Assembly (NCBI RefSeq): GCF_007971385.1
Contig: NZ_CP042434.1
Location: 4,526,001-4,590,000, forward strand
Source of the DNA: Arachidicoccus ginsenosidivorans
GTDB taxonomy: Bacteria; Bacteroidota; Bacteroidia; Chitinophagales; Chitinophagaceae
DNA length: 64,000 nucleotides
Direction: 5' to 3'
Shown: positions 1 through 9,788 of the stretch, piece by piece
How the letters are laid out: every line of letters begins with the position of its first letter
Numbering within the stretch: position 1 is the stretch's first letter
Notes under the pieces: generated by a model
Database searches by the model: none
Told to the model about the DNA's origin: nothing
The model's input: the letters and a program-made list of their open reading frames with translations, nothing else
Position numbers and translations under genes: made by a program

Positions 1-849
1 GTATAATGACACGGGATCACCTTTTTGGATAAAAGCCATATCACTGGCAAACACATGAAGTAAGGCCCAACGCCTGGTTATGTCCTGAATAGCGAAAATA
101 CTTTGCCCGGCGTCCACATACATCCCTTTTCTGATGTCCAGTAATTCGGGGGTACTGTTATCCAACCCCTGATTGTTTATTGGGCGAGCGATGCCCTGGT
201 AGGGACTGAAAATAGTAATCTGTGGCAGTGGCTTCCCACTTTCTGTTACTTTTTGGATTTCACTTTGGTGCATCCCCAGATTGCGTAATTTCGCTTTTAG
301 CGCCTTTATAAGTGGTGCATCATTTTCCCTCATTGTTTGTAACAGCTCTCTTTGTACACTGAGTAACTCAGGGCTGTAGATTTCCATCAGTGGCTGTCCT
401 TTTGCTATGGACTGGCCGCTATACTTTACATATAACTTATCGATGCGCCCTGCCACCCGTGACGTAACGCCGTTGATATCCCGCTGGTCAAAATCAATCA
501 TGCCGTCGGCGGTTACCGTATCCTCCGCACTACCTTTTACTGGTATGAAGGTCTTAAATGATCCGGTCACCGTTTGGGTAACCGGCTGTGTCAGATAATA
601 CAAAGGGGTATCTAAAGACGCCGTATCCTTTTGGTTAGTCTCCTCGACCTTAATCAATTTCATGCCGCATATAGGGCAATTCCCTGGCTTATCTTTATGC
701 ACTTGGGGATGCATGGAGCAGGTATAATAGACCTTTGCCTGCGAATGCGCCTTTGGCTGGTTCCCCTGACATCCCGCCATGAGTAGCCCGATGAAGGCCA
801 ACATCAGTATAAGGCAAGCCAAGTTTCTGTTTTTAATTGGTTTCATCAT
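1..849 (-). CDS. Efflux RND periplasmic adaptor (CusB/HlyD family), C-terminus beyond window
   Basis: Periplasmic adaptor linking an inner-membrane RND metal pump to a TolC-type channel. The reading frame runs from an ATG at 849 to the window edge without a stop, giving about 283 residues. It starts with a lipoprotein signal (hydrophobic run ending LLMAGC), followed by a heavy-metal-binding domain with YTCSMHP and CPICGMK, then the start of the barrel-sandwich/membrane-fusion part (GRIDKLYVKYSG, QPLMEIYSPEL). This HMBD-plus-CusB arrangement is typical of Bacteroidota Cus/Czc adaptors for Cu, Ag or other soft metals. It lies 9 bp downstream of the TolC-like gene and ends the operon. Metal specificity cannot be decided from sequence. 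Confidence 0.9.
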   Translation of the reverse strand, partial: MMKPIKNRNLACLILMLAFIGLLMAGCQGNQPKAHSQAKVYYTCSMHPQVHKDKPGNCPICGMKLIKVEETNQKDTASLDTPLYYLTQPVTQTVTGSFKTFIPVKGSAEDTVTADGMIDFDQRDINGVTSRVAGRIDKLYVKYSGQSIAKGQPLMEIYSPELLSVQRELLQTMRENDAPLIKALKAKLRNLGMHQSEIQKVTESGKPLPQITIFSPYQGIARPINNQGLDNSTPELLDIRKGMYVDAGQSIFAIQDITRRWALLHVFASDMAFIQKGDPVSLY

Positions 850-858
850 GTATAAATT

Positions 859-2136
859 TTAATCCTTCTGCATTTCTGTTTCCAGCATGACACGGATGTT
901 TAACAGATCGCTTATTTTGTCCCAGTACTGCATCTTCTTCATGGTTAATTCATCCCAGGCCATGAGTGTTTCGTAAATATCGCCTGTGTTTTCACTAAAT
1001 GCATTTAGGTAGGACTGGTAGGCTTTACTATAGGCAGGAATGACTTCCTGCTGGAAAATTTGTATATCTCTTTGCGCGGACTGTAGTTTTAACCAGTCTT
1101 TTTGTATGACGCCAATAGCCTCTTGAACCTGACCCGCCTGCATTTTACGGGTGGCCTGTATCTGATAGTCGATGGCTTTTGCTTTTGACTTATAGCCTTT
1201 GGAAAACCAAGGCGCAATGGGAACAGATACCATCGCCATGGCACTGTACATATAGCCACCACTATTCATGCGCATATTATCTAAGTTTATACCAAAGGTT
1301 GGCTTGGACTCGCTGGAAACAACCTTTTTATTCAGCCTGAGACTGTGTATTTCGTCAGAAGCCCGGTGGATATCACTACGGTTTTCCAAAATATAGGATG
1401 AGTCCACTTGTAAAATAGCGATCTCTGAATGGGCAAAGTCTTCTGCCGTATCAATTTGTAAGGGTGCCTGTTGGGAACGGTTCATCAGGCTGTTTAAGAT
1501 GGCAACGGCCTGTTCGCTGGCCGACTGTAATTGTACCCGCATGGATTGCAGGTCACTGAGCTTTGCCCTGGCCTTATAGATTTCTGGTAAACTTGCCTTA
1601 CCATAGGGCAACCGGCCCTCTGAAATCTGAATCAGCAGCTGCACCTGCTTTTGCTGCTGACCCACCACTGTTAATTTTTTTTCCGCCACCAAGGCGTCAT
1701 AATAAGCCATTTTCGCTTTGGCAAAAAGCATATTTTTCATGGTCGCGCTATCATCTTGGTTCTGAAGATGCAAAGATTGATAATAGTCTCTTTGTTTATT
1801 TTGCTGACCAAAGTTGGGAAACATCTGTCCCAGACGCAGCATCAGCATTTTTCGGGCCATGCCGCCACCGCCCATGTCCTTGCCGCCGCCATAGGGAAAC
1901 TCACTGAGACCAACACCTACTGATGGTGCCATCCATGCCTTCGCTGCATCTGCATCTGCAAAACTAGCCGCCGTTTTCAGGGCAAACTGCTGTAAACCGG
2001 GATTACCGGTTTCAATGCTGTCCAGTATCTGTCTGAGCGTATAGGTTTGTGCCTGCGTTTTCCGGGTAGCTGCAAGCACCAAAATCAGTAGAACAACTAG
2101 GCTTTTGCTTCCGGTTATAAAGGATTTAATTTTCAT
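859..2136 (-). CDS. TolC family outer-membrane efflux protein (CusC/CzcC-like)
   Basis: Predicted outer-membrane channel of the metal efflux system, 425 aa. The N-terminus is a signal peptide (MKIKSFI... LLILVLAATRKTQAQ). The rest has the long helical hairpins of the outer-membrane factor family: QILDSIETGNPGL at the start of the mature protein, alanine/glutamine-rich helices, and RLPYGKASLPEIYKARAKL in the second repeat. A Gly/Met-rich stretch near residue 80 (GGGKDMGGGGMARKMLM) could contact soft metals but may be only a linker. It lies 35 bp downstream of the CusA-like gene and 9 bp upstream of the adaptor gene, so it is probably co-transcribed. Length is normal for the family and the frame is intact. 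Confidence 0.88.
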   Translation of the reverse strand: MKIKSFITGSKSLVVLLILVLAATRKTQAQTYTLRQILDSIETGNPGLQQFALKTAASFADADAAKAWMAPSVGVGLSEFPYGGGKDMGGGGMARKMLMLRLGQMFPNFGQQNKQRDYYQSLHLQNQDDSATMKNMLFAKAKMAYYDALVAEKKLTVVGQQQKQVQLLIQISEGRLPYGKASLPEIYKARAKLSDLQSMRVQLQSASEQAVAILNSLMNRSQQAPLQIDTAEDFAHSEIAILQVDSSYILENRSDIHRASDEIHSLRLNKKVVSSESKPTFGINLDNMRMNSGGYMYSAMAMVSVPIAPWFSKGYKSKAKAIDYQIQATRKMQAGQVQEAIGVIQKDWLKLQSAQRDIQIFQQEVIPAYSKAYQSYLNAFSENTGDIYETLMAWDELTMKKMQYWDKISDLLNIRVMLETEMQKD

Positions 2137-2171
2137 AATGTAAAATTCTGAGGTTGAAGATCTATATAGTC

Positions 2172-5100
2172 CTATAAACTGTCTTTTACTTTTATGCTTC
2201 CATATTTTTTTAATTCGTTTTCTTTAAACAACTCAAAAATGATGGGCATCACCAGCAAAATACTAATGGCAGAGGTCACCATGCCACCAATCATGGGCAA
2301 GGCCACCGGCCGCATGAGTTCTATTCCTGTGCCATTGGACCAAAGCACAGGCACTAATCCAAATAAGGCGACACACACTGTCATTAGTTTGGGACGTAAG
2401 CGTTTTACCGCGCCTTCCAGCACATAGTGCCTGAGGGTAGCTACGTCCACCGCTGTTCCTTTTTCCCGGACCATCCGTTGCATCGCTTCTTCCAAATAAA
2501 TCATCATCACAACGCCGGTCTCTACAGCCACCCCAAAGAGTGCAATGAACCCGACAGCCACCGCTACGGACAGGTTCTCACCCCATAAATAAACCATCAG
2601 TATACCACCCACGAAGGCGAAAGGGACGCTTAGAAGCGTGTTGAATGCATCTCGCAAATCATGGAAGGTGAAATAGAGTATTAATAAAATAAGCAGTATG
2701 GCGACGGGAATGATCAGCTCCAGGGTTTTTTGGGCATGCAACTGGTTTTCCCACTGACCGCTCCAGTTTATAAAATAACCCTTGGGCAGCGTCAGTGTTT
2801 TATCCAGTTTTTGCATGGCTTCCTTAACGGTGCCACCCAGGTCCCTGCCCCGGACATCAAAGAGCACGGTGCCGCGCAGCAGTGCGTTTTCGCTACTGAT
2901 CATAGAAGGCCCGTCCTTTAGGGAGATACTAGCTACATCGGATAAGGGGAGTGGACCATTTTTTGTTTGCACCAGCGTCCCTTTGATGTCATCCAGGCTT
3001 CCGCGCCAGTCCTGTGCCAGCCGTACATTGACGCTGAACCTTTCACGCCCCTGATAAATTTGCCCGACATTCATACCCCCTAGGGCACTTTGCACAATAC
3101 TGTTTACATCATCCGTTGTCAGTCCGTAACGCCCGATGGCGTCTTTATTCACCTCGATGTTCAGGTATTTACCTCCTGTAATCTGCTCCGGATAAAGATC
3201 TGCAATCCCTTTGATGCCTTTTAACTCACCGGCGATCATCTGACCTAACCGGTAGATGGTATCCAGATTCTGCCCGAAAATTTTCACGCCCACGTCCGTA
3301 CGAATACCGGTGGAGAGCATATTGATACGGTTAATAATGGGTTGCGTCCAGCCGTTGGTGACACCGGGAATTTGTAGTTTTTCGTTCAGTTGGCTGATGA
3401 TCTTATCTTTGGTCATCCCCGCACGCCACTCATTTTTTGGTTTTAACAGCACAATGGTCTCCACCATGCTAATCGGTGCATTGTCGGTAGCTGAATTAAT
3501 ACGGCCTGCCTTACCGAGTACATTTTTAACCTCCGGGAAGCTGCTGATAATTTTATCCTGCACCTGTAAGATGCGTTTCATCTCTGCGTTGGAGGCATCC
3601 GGAAGCGCAACCGGCATAAACAGGATCGTACCTTCATCCAAAGGTGGCATAAACTCGCTGCCCATCCTTGTTAGCAAAAAAACGGACAAAACCAGCGCAA
3701 TTATATTGACCGTGAGTACGGTTTTCTTCCATTTTAAGCACCAGCTTAAAACCGGTTCATATAGACGGACAAAGAAGTTACTGACCGGGTTCTTAGATTC
3801 CGGGCGCATTTTGCCCCGCATCAGCAGCACCATGAGCACCGGGATAAGGGTAATGGCCAGGATCATAGAAGAAGCCATGACCAGGGTTTTTGTCCAGGCA
3901 AGGGGGTGAAACAATTTGCCCTCCTGTCCCGTGAGTAAAAACACGGGGATAAATGAAACGACGATAATCAGGATGGCATGTACCACTGGCTTACCTACCT
4001 GTTTGGCGGACTTTTCAATAATAGCGATACGTTCTTTATTACTGATTTTATTTGAAGTGTTCATAGTTTTATAATTAATGGTCTGCCTCTGTTAAATGTC
4101 GATACGCATTTTCTACCATTACGATGGCATTGTCGACTATGACGCCGATGGCAATAGCGATCCCGCTCAGTGACATAATATTGGAAGAAAATCCCAGTAG
4201 GCGGATCAGGATGAAGGCCGTCAAAATAGCTATCGGAATACTCAGCATGACAACGAGCGCACTGCGGAAGTGTAAGAGAAAAATGAGGATGACGGCGCAT
4301 ACCAGGACGATCTCCTCGATAATAGTATGTTCAATGCTTTTGATTGAAGCTTCGATCAGCGTACTGCGGTCGTAAGCCGTTTTAAAGGTGACGCCAGGCG
4401 GGAGCCCTTTTTGTATCTCTGTCATTTTAGCTTTCACGCCCTTTATGACTTCGTCTGCATTGGCACCATAGCGCATGAGGATTACCCCACCCACCGCTTC
4501 CCCGTCACCGTTTTCATCTATTATCCCTAGGCGCTGATCGCCGCCCATCTGTACATCCCCGATATCCTTGATCCGGATGGGGTAGCACCCTCGGTAGCGA
4601 CCGGCAGATCGGCGATTTCCGCTGGGTTTTTAAGATAGCCCATTCCCCGAACGATATAGTTGCTACTATTTAAATCGAAGACGCGACCACCAACGTCATT
4701 ATTATTTTCTTTTACCGCCTTCATGACATCCATAAGCGTAATATGGTAATAATCAAGCTTATGAGGATCTAGCGTGACCTGATATTGTTTTTGAAAACCG
4801 CCAAAGGAAGACACCTCGCTTACGCCCGGTACATTTTGCAAGGCAAATTTTACATACCAGTCCTGTAAGGCGCGCCGTTCTCCTAAATCGTATCCTGGCG
4901 CATGCAGGGTATACCAATAGACCTGGCCGACACCGGTAGCGTCCGGACCTAGCGAAGGAACAACATTTTCTGGCAGGAATTTTTGGGCGTAATTCAGCCG
5001 CTCCAGGACACGGGTACGCGCCCAATAGGGATCTACGTTATCTTGGAATACAACGAAAACAAAGCTCATTCCAAACATGGAAGTAGCCCGGATATCTTTT

Positions 5101-5336
5101 ACCTTTGGGATACCCTGGAGGTTACTCACCAAGGGGAAGGTGATTTGGTCTTCTACCAGTTGCGGGCTGCGGCCCATCCACTGGGAAAATACGATGACTT
5201 CATTTTCGGAGAGGTCAGGAATGGCATCCACAGGCGTCTGCGTCATGCTGTAAAAGCCGTAGCCAATCAGCCCCAGCGTTGCCAGTATGACAATAAAACG
5301 GTTGTGAATAGACCAGGAGATAAGTTTATTAATCAT
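2172..5336 (-). CDS. CusA/CzcA family heavy-metal RND transporter, interrupted by two frameshifts
   Basis: Inner-membrane proton-driven pump of about 1055 aa if both lesions are repaired, the normal CusA length. Three pieces are visible. Residues 1-250 (start MINKLISWSIHNR, motif TPVDAIPDLSE) lie in 5336-4580. A middle piece (GIAIAIGVIVDNAIVMVENAYRHL, the TM4 motif) lies in 4579-4075. A C-terminal piece (SAKQVGKPV, FLLTGQEGKLFHPLAWTKT, MPPLDEGTILFMP) lies in 4079-2172. Lesion one is a C4 run (minus strand) at 4579-4582: adding one C restores TPIRIKDIGDVQMGGDQR. Lesion two, near 4075-4080, needs one base removed. It lies 140 bp downstream of the small HYC protein. Either a recent pseudogene or sequence errors; the window-wide pattern favours errors. 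Confidence 0.88.
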
Positions 5337-5478
5337 GATAATTGCTTTTCCTTATATAGTGTGCACCGAGGCATACAACACCGATGGTGCGCTAATTGAT
5401 GTAGAGGATTCTTTGGCATCGTCAAACGCCAAAAGCCAGACAAACAATGGTCTGTCCGGTATCAGGAAGGAAAAGAAA

Positions 5479-5877
5479 TCATATCAGGAAACTACAGTTC
5501 TTCAAATAGAGGGGGGCCGTCGCTCGAAAGGGTGGAGCGTGGGGAGAGAAACTTCCCTTTGCAATGGAGGAAAAACAAGGGGCTGGGACTTTAGGAAAAG
5601 TAGGTAGTACAACAGCAAAAAAAGAAACGGCTGGGACCGCCATGTCCGATACGATGTTTTGAGACTGTGTAATTTTTATTTGCTTGTGCACATCTTTGCA
5701 ACAGTCCTTGCCTTTATAACTAGACTCCATACCACAAGAAGGCCTGGCTGAAGTCTTGGCTGTATAGCTTAACACCACATTATCCAGATGCCCACAACAA
5801 TAATGTAGATTCATGCCTACACCGCTTACTGTTGTAAGATAAATAAAAAATAATATGGTGGCTAAAGCCTTTTTCAT
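5479..5877 (-). CDS. HYC_CC_PP-type small cysteine-rich protein
   Basis: Small exported or membrane-anchored protein of about 132 aa. Start chosen at MKKALATILFFIYLTTVSG, a good signal sequence; the ORF has an ATG four codons earlier (5889). The mature part shows HYCCGH near residue 30, CCKD near residue 63 and a C-terminal proline-containing APLYLKN, the three landmarks of the HYC_CC_PP family seen beside metal-efflux operons in Bacteroidota. Its Cys/His motifs suggest metal binding, but no biochemical function is established to my knowledge. It lies upstream of the CusA-like gene in the same direction and is probably the first gene of the efflux operon. Confidence 0.72.
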   Translation of the reverse strand: MKKALATILFFIYLTTVSGVGMNLHYCCGHLDNVVLSYTAKTSARPSCGMESSYKGKDCCKDVHKQIKITQSQNIVSDMAVPAVSFFAVVLPTFPKVPAPCFSSIAKGSFSPHAPPFRATAPLYLKNCSFLI

Positions 5878-5889
5878 TCTGTAAAACAA

Positions 5890-6553
5890 AAGTACAGTTT
5901 ATTTCCATATATTTAATATAAAAATAAATAATCCAGCGATTCAGCCCCCTAAATAAAATATAGGCAGTTGCTGTATTATAGGTAGTAAAATACGTTAATT
6001 TTACAGCTGTGAGTGCAAAATTCGCACAAGACCCCTTCCATATCCGACAGTCCAAACTTCGGCACGACATTTTTATGGGCTCTTTAATCACTTAACACTC
6101 CTTTATCTTCTTGTTAGATATATAAAGAAAGTATTCCCTTTTTTATAAATGTGCCCCGTTCCAACTTTCCCCCAATACCGAGACCCGCAGGATCAAATAG
6201 TCAAATAGATGTCAAACGGAGGATCAAGAAATGATCCGGTAGTAACATTTTATTATCGTAAAATCGGTAAACGTCTTTGGTGTTTTTGATCGTACCTTGT
6301 TATAGAGAGGGCTTCATCAAAGATCTCCATTAAGTCATCGAAATTGATCGAATTATAGGGTTTGGACCTTTTAACCTGAACTTCGAAAGTCTGGTATCAC
6401 AAAAGGACACCTCCTTCCCGAATTTTATAATAGGTAATTTCGGATAATATTTTCCATAATAGCCTTGTTAAGGCTTCAAACGGCGGAGATTTTCATTCAA
6501 GTATTTCATAAAAAAGTAGTCAGATCGATAATACTTTTAGTAAATTTGATGAC
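5890..6553. other. Intergenic region, no convincing gene
   Basis: About 660 bp of AT-rich sequence between the metal-efflux operon and the AbiH locus. A short inverted repeat (GGATCA-agaaa-TGATCC) sits at 6222-6238. The minus strand at about 6250-6390 can be read as a short protein-like stretch (FEVQVKRSKPYNSINFDDL...) with no start codon, possibly a gene remnant; I cannot assign it. This is the likeliest place for a junction between backbone and mobile DNA, but no att-like repeat of the tRNA-Ser 3' end is visible here. Confidence 0.4.
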
Positions 6554-6610
6554 TTGATGGTGGTCTTACTCTCATATCAAGCTGTTATTTTATCCAAAAA
6601 GAACTATATA

Positions 6611-7741
6611 GTGAATAGACTTATCATCATTGGCAACGGCTTCGATCTTGCCCACGGCCTTGAAACCAAGTATAATGATTTTATGCTCTGGTATTTAAAG
6701 AAATGCTACGGGAATGCTTATGAAAAAGGAGATTATGAGGATGATTTATTGACAATTAAAAAGGTTATTCCTAGACACGCATGGTTTACAAAAATAAATT
6801 CGACTTCCGATTTAATTAATCATTTATATACAACAGTTGGGTTCAACCCGCTTATACATAACGATGCCAATTATCGGTTAAATGAATTACAAGAAGTTTC
6901 AAACCCATTTAATACAACTTTTAAATCTGACTTTCTTAGGTTACTTTTATCAAAATGTAATTTTTCTACCTGGGTCGAGGTCGAAAATGAGTATTACGAA
7001 GAATTAAAACGGATACTATATGCATCTAAAGATCCCTACAGAAAACCACAAAAACTTAATGACCTAAATAATTCTTTTGCTTTTATCATTAAACAATTAG
7101 AGGAATACTTAAAAACCATTCCTCAATCCAGTCTTCACCCAGGTTTTGGGGATATTTTTGAGAGTCCAATCTATAAGACTGAAATTCTTAAAACAAAATA
7201 GGAAGATGATATACTACCTAACAAAAATTTAATCTTAAACTTTAATTACACATCTACGGTTGAACAGTATTTTAGAGAGAACAGGTCCATGCTCCCTATA
7301 AAGAGAATTGAGGTAAATTATATTCACGGTAAGCTAAAAGATAAAAAGAACCCCATTATCTTCGGTTTTGGCGACGAGTTGGACCCAGACTATACCAAAA
7401 TGGAACTGGAGAAAGTACATGGTTACTTCGATTATATCAAGTCCTTTGGCTATTTTAAGACCTCAAACTACCACAACCTGATCCGCTTCCTAGATGCCGA
7501 GGAATACCAGGTTTTCATCTTGGGGCATTCCTGTGGCTTGTCCGACAGGACCATGCTCAATATGATCTTCGAACATGATAACTGCAAGTCGATCAGGATC
7601 TTTTATTATGTTGATGTGAATAACAACAACAACTTTACGCCGCTCACAGAGGAAATATCCCGACATTTTAAAGACAAGGCCATGATGCGACGCAAAATAG
7701 TCCCGTTCGATAAATCCAGTCCCATGCCTCAAGTCAAATAG
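6611..7741 (+). pseudogene. AbiH family anti-phage protein, interrupted by an in-frame TAG
   Basis: AbiH proteins cause abortive infection after phage attack. The N-terminus NRLIIIGNGFDLAHGLETKYNDF is the family signature (GNGFDLAHG). GTG at 6611 is preferred because family members start just before this motif; an ATG at 6554 is possible. The frame stays open from 6611 to 7741 except for a TAG at 7199-7201 (ILKTK*EDDILPN), after which NLILNFNYTSTVEQY, IHGKLKD and IFILGHSCGLSD continue the family pattern in the same frame. Total length is about 376 codons, normal for AbiH. A single nonsense change is the only lesion seen, so loss may be recent. A second interrupted gene follows 43 bp downstream and may have been its partner. 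Confidence 0.8.
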
Positions 7742-7784
7742 ACCAATCATAAACACACTAACTCATTAAACATTTTGATACATT

Positions 7785-8572
7785 ATGAAAAAGAAAGTGA
7801 TAAACAAATTTGATAGGTTAGTTGAAAAACTAGTTGAGGGATTTAGTAAAATTCTAATTTCAACTTATTTCAGACGGCCAAGATTGGAAACCATGTGTTT
7901 AATATTATATCCTATCGCCTTTCAGAAATAGCCACGTTTAAAGAGTTGGTTCGCAGTCAATTTATTATAGCAACTTATAAAGCTATCCATGAAATTAAAA
8001 CTGATATTCAGAATACTAGATACAAAAGTATTTTAAGAATTGATGAAATTGACTTTCAGGGAACCTTTTATGAGACAATTCGTCTTGCATATGTTGGACT
8101 TTTTCATATGTTTGAAAACTATGTAAATGAAGTGATCAAATTACCAGAATTAATTATGGGGGAACTTTAGGAAACTGAAGGAACAACAGTAAAATGGGCA
8201 AAAGAGAGATTTGATTTTGACATCAGGGATTGGTAGCAATTCTATATAACGCACAAATTGAATTGGATCTGTATTTGTGTAAAGCATAAATACGGTATTC
8301 CGATCAAGTTACCCAAACCTAAAGAATTTGAATTTGTGAATATTATTCAAAGACTTAGAATAAAACCCAAAGATTTTAAAAAGGATTGTGTATCGCTCAT
8401 TGTATTTTTCCCAATGCATCTGCAAATAATACTTGTTTTAGCACGATATAAGCTAGTAAACGAAAAGCCGATAGTTGAAGAGGAATGGAAAGACTCGCCT
8501 GGATTTTATCAGATTCAATCTAAAAATTTGAATAATATTGAAAAAGTGACACACGACTTTTTAACCTCATAA
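7785..8572 (+). pseudogene. Unrecognised AbiH-linked gene, one frameshift and two in-frame TAG codons
   Basis: A protein of about 260 residues can be reconstructed but not recognised. It starts at ATG 7785 (MKKKVINKFDRLVEKLV). A frameshift at the T3 run 7868-7870 (one T missing) leads into FQTAKIGNHVFNIISYRL, then a helical, Lys/Ile-rich sequence. TAG codons at 8168-8170 (IMGEL*ETEG) and 8234-8236 (IRDW*QFYITHK) interrupt the frame, which then runs to the stop at 8570-8572. Coding character persists across all three lesions, so this was one gene. It follows the AbiH gene by 43 bp in the same direction, which suggests a two-gene defence operon. It is probably non-functional as it stands. Confidence 0.55.
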
Positions 8573-9119
8573 AACAATTGAAGTAATTTTTTGGCCACAT
8601 ATATGAACCAGGAAAATGCATCTCAGTTTACAAAATAACTTAGAGGTAGTTAGAACAATATACTAAGATAAAACGAGAAATGGTCATCAGACTTCTTAAT
8701 GAAAATACCTCTGTAATAGATGATCAACTTGGCTATATATGTGATAGGCAACTCCTATATTAGGAGTTAGATTAGTGAATAATTAATTATGTCGTAGACT
8801 TACAGTATTAAGACTAACCTCACTAGACTCTCTTTGTGAAACTTTTTCCTAAAAATACTATAATTTCGGATTTCTGCTATTTGTGCAATGATTTAATTTT
8901 CAATTACTACTATGGACAAAAAAGTGGCCAAAGTAGAAACCCCGGCCACAACCAAAACTAACTGCTTATGAGACGGTAAAATTAAGAAGATTTTCGAAGA
9001 AAACAATAATTTTCTCATTAGAATCTACTGTAAGGAAGTAGCAATCCATTCTTTACTTTTAATGAACTTACTACTTTTTTTAGAAAATAAAATGAATAAA
9101 TAATGCTAGGTTAATGAAG
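8573..9119. other. Intergenic region, no convincing gene
   Basis: About 550 bp of AT-rich sequence with no ORF of note on either strand. Its only clear structure is the hairpin plus 25-bp repeat at 8924-8973, annotated separately. On the minus strand this lies downstream of the dnaE relic. Confidence 0.5.
8924..8973 (-). repeat. Copy 1 of a 25-bp repeat followed by a terminator-like hairpin (minus strand)
   Basis: Bases 8949-8973 contain ACCAAAACTAACTGCTTATG and flanks, identical over 25 bp to 36882-36906. On the minus strand the repeat is followed by a hairpin (GTGGCC/GGCCAC arms at 8944-8949 and 8924-8929) and a T6 tract, the form of an intrinsic terminator. On the plus strand an overlapping 19-codon ORF (start 8913, MDKKVAKVETPATTKTNCL) ends inside the repeat. 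Confidence 0.6.
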
Positions 9120-9770
9120 CTATTTTCTTGTGATTGAATAATTTATGTACTTCTTGAATCGGCTTTTAAAGGCATTCTGGCGCATTTCTCCACCTCGATG
9201 GCGGGACAGCCAAAATCTAAAACGACTTTCCCCTTGAATCAAATACACTCCAATGCCCTGCAAAAGATATTTCCTTTGCCGCGGCGCTAAATGCACGGTA
9301 TCAATAAAATCACCGTTTAGGTCGTCTGTAATCCAACTCCTTTCAACACGCTCTTTGGCTATTTTACCCATCATATCATACCGCTTGGTAAAGCCATCCA
9401 TTGCATAATTAAGCAGTAGCCTTGTATCATCATACTGATTGTCGGCAAAGGTCTTCTTATTCTTTACTTCCTTGAAGTCAAAATCAAAACTGCTTGGCAG
9501 ACGTCAATAGATCGTGAGTTCTTTAAAACCTCGCTGATTTTCTGCTATACTTATTTAAATCAGTTCATTATCATTCCTAAATTCCATTCCTGCAAGGCTG
9601 TTTGGCCCTTGATCCCGGGTACGAAGGACAAAATCCACTACCGCAGAGCTGTAGTTTATATCAGTCAACACTGCTGTATCATTTCCAAATTGCATCATAT
9701 CTTGGACTTTTTGTTCAAAACTGAGCCTGCCATATCTTAAGCTGTAGTAACTGTGCACATTTAATAACAT
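9120..9770 (-). pseudogene. DNA polymerase III alpha-like (accessory DnaE) relic with large internal deletions
   Basis: Three collinear fragments of one long gene remain. 9770-9555 is the N-terminal PHP region (MLLNVHSYYSLRYGRLSFE, NDTAVLTDIN, SLAGMEFRN). About 9500-9335 matches a later segment (FKEVKNKKTFADNQYDDTRLL, AMDGFTKRY). 9330-9120 matches the extreme C-terminus (NGDFIDTVHLAP, GIGVYLIQGE). A full accessory DnaE is about 1000 aa; here only about 200 codons survive, so most of the polymerase domain is gone. It follows the dinB relic in the same direction, the order of Bacteroidota SOS-mutagenesis cassettes. Clearly non-functional. Confidence 0.75.
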
Positions 9771-9788
9771 AGTTTCCTGTTGATTGTA

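Noticed and set aside
3256..3909. 217-codon ORF opposite the CusA gene
   Set aside because: Antisense shadow of the RND pump; Ser/Ile-rich with no family match.
5890..6553. Second att site of the integrated element
   Set aside because: No copy of the tRNA-Ser 3' end or of GGTTACCAA was found in this region.
7199..8236. TAG as a recoded sense codon (three in-frame TAGs in abiH and its neighbour)
   Set aside because: TAG is used as an ordinary terminator in intact genes here (ispF, the DUF4292 gene, the EnvC-like gene), and the nearby dinB relic shows TAA and TGA as well, so decay or sequence error is the better reading.
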